Shown here piece by piece: positions 59,572 to 64,000 of a stretch of 64,000 nucleotides of DNA. Every line of letters starts with the position of its first letter. The stretch's first letter is position 1. Position numbers and translations under genes: made by a program. Origin of the DNA: Magnetospirillum moscoviense (lineage in GTDB: Bacteria > Pseudomonadota > Alphaproteobacteria > Rhodospirillales > Magnetospirillaceae); assembly GCF_001650635.1 (NCBI RefSeq), contig NZ_LWQU01000104.1, positions 152,154 to 216,153 on the forward strand, read 5' to 3'. Below the pieces are notes generated by a model. That model worked only from the letters and a program-made list of their open reading frames with translations, made no database searches and had not been told where the DNA came from.

Positions 59572-60920
59572 CGGCGGGTCTCCTGCTGGGCCGGCAGCAA
59601 CAGGCCGGTGACCGAGGCGCGCTCGTCCAGTACGGCGCGCGCGGCCGCCGACACCTGCTCGGGCGTCACGGCGGCGATGCGTTCGGGCCAGGCCTCGACA
59701 TCGGCGACCGACTGACCGGTGGTCAGCGCCTCGCCCAGCACGCGGGCCGCGGTGTGCAGGCTGTCGCGGGCGAAGGTAACGCCGGCCTTCAGGCGGGCTT
59801 GCGCTCGGGTGACCTCGGGGGCGGTGACGCCGTCCTTGGCGACACGGGCGATCTCGGCCAGCAGTGCCGCTTCCAGCTTGTCCATGCTTATCCCCGGGCG
59901 CGGGCTGGCGCTAATGCCGAAGCTGGCCCAATCCAGGGCCTCGGCCTCGTACCAGGCGCCGGCCGAGGCGGCCAGGCCCTGCTCGACCACCAACGACTTG
60001 TAAAGCCGGCTGGTGGCGCCGCCGCCCAGAATCTCGGCCAGAATCTGCAGGGCATAGGGCTGGGTCTTGTCGGTGGCGCCGGCATAGCTGGGGGCAACAT
60101 GCTGGCGCATCCAGCTGGGCTGGCGGACGCGGGCGTCCTTCAGTTCGATGCGGCGCGCCCCGGCCTGCGGCGGCTCGGCGGCGCGGATGCGCGGCTCCAG
60201 CGTCTCGGGCTTCAAGGGCGCGTAATACTTGTCGGCCAGCGCCTTGACCTGTTCCGGCACCACGTCGCCGGCGACGATCAGGATGGCGTTGTTGGGGGCG
60301 TACCAGCGGCGATAGAAGGCCAGCGCGTCCTCGCGGGTCAACCCGGCCAGCTCGGCCGGCCAGCCGATCACCGGGCGGCGATAGGGATGGGTCAGGTAAA
60401 GCGCCGCTTCCATCCGCTCGTGCAGCAGGGCGGACGGGTTGTTGTCGGTGCGCGAGCTGCGCTCTTCCTGCACCACCTTCAGCTCGGACCGGACATGGGC
60501 ATCGTCCAGGGTCAGGTTGTGCATGCGGTCGGCTTCCATGCGCATCACCATCTCCAGCCGGTCGGCGGCGATGTTCTGGAAATAGGCGGTGTAGTCCGAC
60601 GAGGTGAAGGCGTTGTCGCGCCCGCCGTTCCTGGCGACGATCTTCGAGAACTCGCCGGGCGCGATGTTCGGCGTGCCCTTGAACATCAGATGTTCCAGGA
60701 AGTGGGCGATGCCGGACTTGCCGGTCGGTTCGTCGGCGGCGCCGACCTTGTACCACACCATATGGCTGACGATGGGGGCGCGATGGTTTTCCACCACCAC
60801 CACCTGCATGCCGTTGGCCAATTGGTAGGTCGTGGGATCGAAGATGGCGGCGGTGGCCGCCACCGGCACCAGCGCGGTCAGCAGGGCCGCCGCGCGGGCA
60901 ATGGCCAGAAACCTCATCAA
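59568..60920 (-). CDS. M16 family zinc metallopeptidase, catalytic subunit
   Basis: 450 aa with a signal peptide (MMRFLAIARAAALLTALVPV then AATAA). The inverted zinc motif is complete, GIAHFLEHLMFKGT, with the distal Glu in ELKVVQEER about 75 residues later. The C-terminal half has the M16 inactive domain (ILGGGATSRLYKSLV) but not the usual R...Y pair seen in the partner. Periplasmic pairs of this kind degrade peptides or process proteins. It is the first gene of the two-gene operon and faces the ABM-like gene upstream across 85 nt. Confidence 0.93.
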   Translation of the reverse strand: MMRFLAIARAAALLTALVPVAATAAIFDPTTYQLANGMQVVVVENHRAPIVSHMVWYKVGAADEPTGKSGIAHFLEHLMFKGTPNIAPGEFSKIVARNGGRDNAFTSSDYTAYFQNIAADRLEMVMRMEADRMHNLTLDDAHVRSELKVVQEERSSRTDNNPSALLHERMEAALYLTHPYRRPVIGWPAELAGLTREDALAFYRRWYAPNNAILIVAGDVVPEQVKALADKYYAPLKPETLEPRIRAAEPPQAGARRIELKDARVRQPSWMRQHVAPSYAGATDKTQPYALQILAEILGGGATSRLYKSLVVEQGLAASAGAWYEAEALDWASFGISASPRPGISMDKLEAALLAEIARVAKDGVTAPEVTRAQARLKAGVTFARDSLHTAARVLGEALTTGQSVADVEAWPERIAAVTPEQVSAAARAVLDERASVTGLLLPAQQETRR

Positions 60921-61005
60921 TCCTCCGCATCACATCCTGGGCCGCTTGCCCCGGATATGGGGCAAGCGTCAAGGACGGGCAAGGGTACGCGTTTTTTTGC
61001 CGAGC

Positions 61006-61449
61006 TCAAGCGGCGAACTGGCCTTTGGCGGCGCGCGCCTTGGCGGCGTCCTCGGCCGAATAGGCGGCTCCCTGCCACAGCAGGTTATAGCCGGTTTCCT
61101 CGTTGCCGTTCTCGCACAAGGCCAGCACCTCCTTGAACAGCGGCTGGAAGGTCTCGGACCGATGCGAGGCCTCGTGCTCGGCGAAGCTTCGCCAGAAGGT
61201 GACGATCAGCGCCTCGCGGTCCTTCAGCGGGCTTTCCACCGCCTGGCCGACGGTCGAGCCCTCGTTCGAGATGAAGCCGGCATTCAGGCACACGAAACCG
61301 CCGATGAAGCCGGTGTCGGAATGGAAGGTCTTGACGTTCTCGCACAGCAGCGCGACCCGCTCTTGCAGGTCGTCGACGTCGAAGCCGTCCTTCAAGATGA
61401 CACGGTTGACGGTGATGACGCCGTCGGACGGGAAGCCGGAAATCAACAT
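61006..61449 (-). CDS. Small protein, possibly antibiotic-biosynthesis-monooxygenase-like fold
   Basis: 147 aa from the ATG at 61449; the frame upstream of it complements the TPR gene region. Patterns VITVNRVILKDGFDVDDLQE, then ERVALLCENV, TFHSDTGFIGGFVCLNAGF and REALIVTFWRSFAEHEASHR are suggestive of a dimeric alpha/beta barrel (ABM-like) fold, where a strand with W/F and a later H sit around a small-molecule pocket. No catalytic residue can be assigned. It is divergent from the TPR-glycosyltransferase gene; the 136 nt between them are A/T-rich and probably hold both promoters. Confidence 0.55.
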   Translation of the reverse strand: MLISGFPSDGVITVNRVILKDGFDVDDLQERVALLCENVKTFHSDTGFIGGFVCLNAGFISNEGSTVGQAVESPLKDREALIVTFWRSFAEHEASHRSETFQPLFKEVLALCENGNEETGYNLLWQGAAYSAEDAAKARAAKGQFAA

Positions 61450-61585
61450 GGAGTGCCTCGTTTTAAAAGTGAACTCTAATATACATAACGCACTAAGACG
61501 CGTTATCAAGGGGCGACGATGATCTGCCCCTTGCGTCGCAGACGCTTGCGGTCGAAAATGCGGCGAACTCTCCGGGGGGAAGCGT

Positions 61586-62977
61586 TTGACCAAGCCGACA
61601 CGGGCCTCGATACAATTGGAAGCAGGGCGCGCCCTGGCCGATGGCGCCAGGGCCTGGTCGGACGGCGACGTCGATGCGGCGGTCAGCGGGTTTTCGCGCG
61701 CGGCGCTGCTGAATCCGGGCATGCCGTTGGCCCACATGAATCTGGGGGTGGCGCTGCGCCGGCAGGGCAAGGTGGCGGCGGCGCTGGCGTCGTATCGCAG
61801 GGCCTTGGCCCTGGGCGGTGCCGATCCCGCGCTTCATTCCAACATGGGCAACGCGCTGCGCGAGGCCGGCGAGCTGATCGAGGCGGAAGGTTTCCTGCGT
61901 CAGGCGGCGGCGGCCCAGCCCGAGAACGCGTCCTTCGCCTATAATCTGGCCCTGCTGTTGCGCGACCGCCGCCAGCACGCCGAGGCCCGGGCGATCCTGG
62001 CCAAGCTGGCGGCCGACCATCCCGACAGTGGCGATTATGCGTGGGACTTGGCGCTGTCGGACCTTTACCTGCAAGATTACGAAGCCGGTTTCGCCGGCTA
62101 CGAGGCGCGTTGGCGCCTGGCCCGCTCGCCCGAACGCAAGTTCGAAGGCACACGCTGGCTGCCGGGCGCCGACATCACCGGCAAGACGGTGCTGGTCACC
62201 GCCGAACAAGGCTTCGGCGACGCCTTGCAATTCGCCCGTTTCCTGCCGGTGCTGGCCGGCAAGGGGGCGCGGCTGGTGGTCGAGTGCCAGCCCGAGCTTC
62301 TGGATTTGTTCGGGGCCATCGCCGGAGTGAATGCGGTGGTGCCCAAGGGGGCGCCGCCGCCGCCCTATGATCTGTGGACGCCGATCATGAGCCTGGCCTG
62401 GCTGTTGGGCACCACCATGCAGACCATCCCGGTCCAGTTGCCCTATCTGCGGCCGCCGCGCGCCTTGACCAGCCATCTGGGCCGGCCGCCGGGCACGGTG
62501 CTGAATGTCGGCCTGATCTGGGCCGGCAAGACCACGCCCCGCGACCGTTCGTGGCCGTTCGACAAGCTGATGCCCCTGCTGTCCGATCCGCGTGTGGCGG
62601 TGTGGAGCCTGCAGATGGGCGAGCGCGCCGCCGATCTGGCGACCCATGGCGCCAGCGCCCTGGTGCGCGATCTGGCCCCCCTGATCGGCTCGTTCGGCGA
62701 CACCGCCGCGCTGATGGCCGAACTGGACCTGATCATCACCATCGACACCTCGGCCGCCCATCTGGCCGGTGCGCTGGGCAAGCCGGTGTGGATGCTGTTG
62801 CGCTATGTGTCGGATTGGCGCTGGCTGGACGAGGGCGAGGGCAGCGCCTGGTACCCGACCATGCGGATGTTCCGCCAGGCCGATCCCTTCGATTTCGAAG
62901 GCCCGGTCGCCCGCATGGCCGAGATGCTGAAGGCGGTCGCCGACAAGCGGGCCGGGCCGCCCAAGGCCCCGGCCTGA
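61586..62977 (+). CDS. TPR-repeat protein with C-terminal GT9-like glycosyltransferase domain
   Basis: 463 aa, TTG start at 61586 with GGGGGA five nt upstream. Residues ~5-165 hold four TPR-like repeats (AVSGFSRAALLNPGMPLAHM, NLGVALRRQGKVAAALASYR, SNMGNALREAGELIEAEGFL). Residues ~200-440 resemble a GT-B fold of the GT9 kind: VTAEQGFGDALQFARFLPVL, LNVGLIWAGKTTPRDRSWPF and the donor-site DLIITIDTSAAHLAGALGKP. It may modify proteins or surface glycans; TPR-glycosyltransferases often glycosylate flagellin or adhesins. The target is unknown. It ends one base before the convergent holin-like gene. Confidence 0.8.
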   Translation: MTKPTRASIQLEAGRALADGARAWSDGDVDAAVSGFSRAALLNPGMPLAHMNLGVALRRQGKVAAALASYRRALALGGADPALHSNMGNALREAGELIEAEGFLRQAAAAQPENASFAYNLALLLRDRRQHAEARAILAKLAADHPDSGDYAWDLALSDLYLQDYEAGFAGYEARWRLARSPERKFEGTRWLPGADITGKTVLVTAEQGFGDALQFARFLPVLAGKGARLVVECQPELLDLFGAIAGVNAVVPKGAPPPPYDLWTPIMSLAWLLGTTMQTIPVQLPYLRPPRALTSHLGRPPGTVLNVGLIWAGKTTPRDRSWPFDKLMPLLSDPRVAVWSLQMGERAADLATHGASALVRDLAPLIGSFGDTAALMAELDLIITIDTSAAHLAGALGKPVWMLLRYVSDWRWLDEGEGSAWYPTMRMFRQADPFDFEGPVARMAEMLKAVADKRAGPPKAPA

Positions 62978-63475
62978 TCAGGTCCGGGGCTGGACAGCCT
63001 TGTCCTGGCTTCGCTTGACCACCGCCACCCCCAGCACGCCCAAGGCGATGCCCCAGATCGGGCTGGTGTTGACCAGGGCGGTGATGATGGCCGGCGCCTG
63101 GGTCGGCTCGGCGACGATGGCCCAGGCGATGGCGGCCATGGTGGCGGTCCAGGTGATGGCCACCGCATAGCCGAAGGTCGGCCGCCAGCGCCGCACATAC
63201 CAATCCTCGGAGCGGATCTCGGCGCGCAGCGAGGCGTTGACCTGGGCCAGGGCGGCCCGCGCCTCGGTACTGTCCAGTTCGGTCATGCGTTCCAGGTGGC
63301 GGTTGGCCTCGGCCACCTGCTCGGGCGTGATGGCGCGGTCGGACAGGGCCTGGCCGACCTGGGTCAGGGCGGCCGATGCGGTCTTGGCGGCGGGATGGTC
63401 AAGGCCGTCGAGGGCCGACCCCACGGCTTTCGCCAGCAGGGGCAGCCCGACCGAGGCGATCAGGGCGGGAATCAT
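62978..63475 (-). CDS. Holin-like (3TM) family protein
   Basis: 165 aa from the ATG at 63475, which has GGAG upstream; a GTG at 63484 overlaps that site. A short hydrophobic N-terminus (MIPALIASVGLPLLAKAVGS) and two C-terminal helices (YAVAITWTATMAAIAWAIVA; IWGIALGVLGVAVV) enclose a helical middle part (LTQVGQALSDRAITPEQVAE). The WRPTFGYAVAITW stretch fits the Holin_3TMs family of phages and gene-transfer-like regions. It may be a lysis gene from a prophage remnant extending beyond the window, or a domesticated membrane protein. Confidence 0.6.
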   Translation of the reverse strand: MIPALIASVGLPLLAKAVGSALDGLDHPAAKTASAALTQVGQALSDRAITPEQVAEANRHLERMTELDSTEARAALAQVNASLRAEIRSEDWYVRRWRPTFGYAVAITWTATMAAIAWAIVAEPTQAPAIITALVNTSPIWGIALGVLGVAVVKRSQDKAVQPRT

Positions 63476-63490
63476 CGTCGTCACTCCATA

Positions 63491-63516
63491 AAAAAACCCC
63501 GCTAGAAGCGGGGTTT
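63491..63516 (-). terminator. Rho-independent terminator upstream of the holin-like gene
   Basis: A perfect 10-bp stem AAACCCCGCT/AGCGGGGTTT with a 3-nt loop; read on the reverse strand it ends in a T-run directly before the SD of the holin-like gene. It closes the small reading frame at 63538-63684. Confidence 0.8.
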
Positions 63517-63537
63517 GTTGGCCGTAATGAAGCGGCT

Positions 63538-63684
63538 TTAGGCGGCTATCTTGTCATGTGTCTGCACACGGGAGGCGCTGTTCCGATAGAACCACGACAG
63601 GCGGCGAAGATTCCCGCCAAGCGACTGGGCTGCTTCGATACATGCTTCCCTGATGGCGATTTCAACTTCTTTACCAGCGGCCAT
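63538..63684 (-). CDS. Small basic protein, 48 aa, unknown function
   Basis: ATG at 63684 with GGGAG seven nt upstream; ends at TAA with a strong terminator 22 nt later, so it looks like a real expressed small gene. The sequence MAAGKEVEIAIREACIEAAQ then SLGGNLRRLSWFYRNSASRV is helical and basic near the end. No family is recognised. Its first bases overlap the end of the frame upstream by 14 nt. The position between a phage-like frame and a holin-like gene suggests an element-borne gene. Confidence 0.5.
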   Translation of the reverse strand: MAAGKEVEIAIREACIEAAQSLGGNLRRLSWFYRNSASRVQTHDKIAA

Positions 63685-64000
63685 TTTGTACTCCCTCGCG
63701 GAGATTTAGAAGGTGTAGCCAGTTGCCCTTTACTACCGCGTCCGTACGACTGTCACGCCGCCGAAGACCCGCCGCCAATCCAAGGGCAAACTGCCGGTCA
63801 ACCATTCCGCCAAGATGCATCCTCATTTCATTCGAGGGCATGATAGTTTGGCAGAGTTCATAGCCCCCGTAAAGAAAGTCGGCGGCTATGCTGCCAAGTT
63901 CTTCCGGGGCGACATCAGTAAAACCCGGATTTCCCAGATGGTGCTGCGATTTCGTGACAGCGACTGCCAAATCTGATATAGAAATCAAGGCGGTACGGAC
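63671..64000 (-). CDS. Hypothetical protein (5' end outside window)
   Basis: About 109 codons; the frame runs off the right edge, so the N-terminus is not seen (a TTG at 63988 is the nearest in-window start). Readable parts are VAVTKSQHHLGNPGFTDVAP, ELGSIAADFLYGGYELCQT and GGMVDRQFALGLAAGLRRRD. No motif is recognised. G+C is visibly lower than in the TPR gene, consistent with transferred DNA. It overlaps the 48-aa gene start by 14 nt. Confidence 0.45.
   Translation of the reverse strand, partial: VRTALISISDLAVAVTKSQHHLGNPGFTDVAPEELGSIAADFLYGGYELCQTIMPSNEMRMHLGGMVDRQFALGLAAGLRRRDSRTDAVVKGNWLHLLNLREGVQNGRW

Overview
The window is a G+C-rich alphaproteobacterial chromosome segment. Rhodospirillales of the Magnetospirillum/Phaeospirillum type is the best guess, from the aroA-cmk-rpsA-(ihfB)-lapA-pyrF-trpF order, the moxR / DUF1285 / NUDIX / CCA-transferase block, the bactofilin-M23 pair and a soluble CZB chemoreceptor. 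No magnetosome or photosynthesis genes are present, so the genus is only an inference. Genes are dense, with many 4-nt ATGA or GTGA overlaps.

Layout. (1) 1-10.6 kb: right end of a surface-polysaccharide locus: a sugar-nucleotide dehydratase, a GT2-methyltransferase fusion, a B12-binding radical SAM enzyme, an SGNH hydrolase, then (after purH on the other strand) a GT4 glycosyltransferase and a two-domain oxidoreductase. (2) 10.5-16.4 kb: soluble chemoreceptor, TetR regulator, and a compact reverse operon kdsB-pheA-nucleotide-sugar dehydrogenase-GT9. (3) 16.6-25.9 kb: hisN, the yejABEF peptide importer, a SpoIIE-type phosphatase and a PPi-type phosphofructokinase. (4) 26.1-27.4 kb: tRNA-Gly(CCC) followed by a decayed integrase and phage-like scraps. 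(5) 27.6-29.3 kb: bactofilin and M23 peptidase (cell shape). (6) 29.4-39.0 kb: MoxR-DUF58-BatA/DUF4159 operon, and divergently DUF1285, NUDIX, CCA transferase and an ICMT-like methyltransferase. (7) 39.1-48.5 kb: a two-armed divergent cluster of transglutaminases, DUF2126, circularly permuted ATP-grasp and alpha-E proteins, a predicted peptide-ligase system of unknown product. (8) 48.5-49.7 kb: toxin-antitoxin pair with a broken toxin, tRNA-Ala(GGC), FYDLN protein. (9) 49.9-57.1 kb: aroA, cmk, rpsA, ihfB, lapA, pyrF and trpF, interrupted after rpsA by an Abi-family HEPN gene. (10) 57.1-64 kb: GGDEF protein, paired M16 peptidases, a small ABM-like protein, a TPR-glycosyltransferase, and a holin-like gene with small phage-like reading frames at the right edge.

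Most interesting: the Abi/HEPN gene at 54070-55053. It starts at TTG, and its ribosome site is the 3' arm of a hairpin followed directly by a T-run; a TTGACA box lies upstream. This could be a short structured RNA (terminator/attenuator or RNA antitoxin) controlling or neutralising an RNase-like defence protein. Also notable: a possible AUU start in the ATP-grasp/alpha-E fusion, a G8 tract inside a promoter spacer, a ParE/RelE-type toxin with a stop at codon 4, and a chemoreceptor CZB domain with Thr in the usual zinc-Cys position. All functional calls come from motif reading; no database search was possible.
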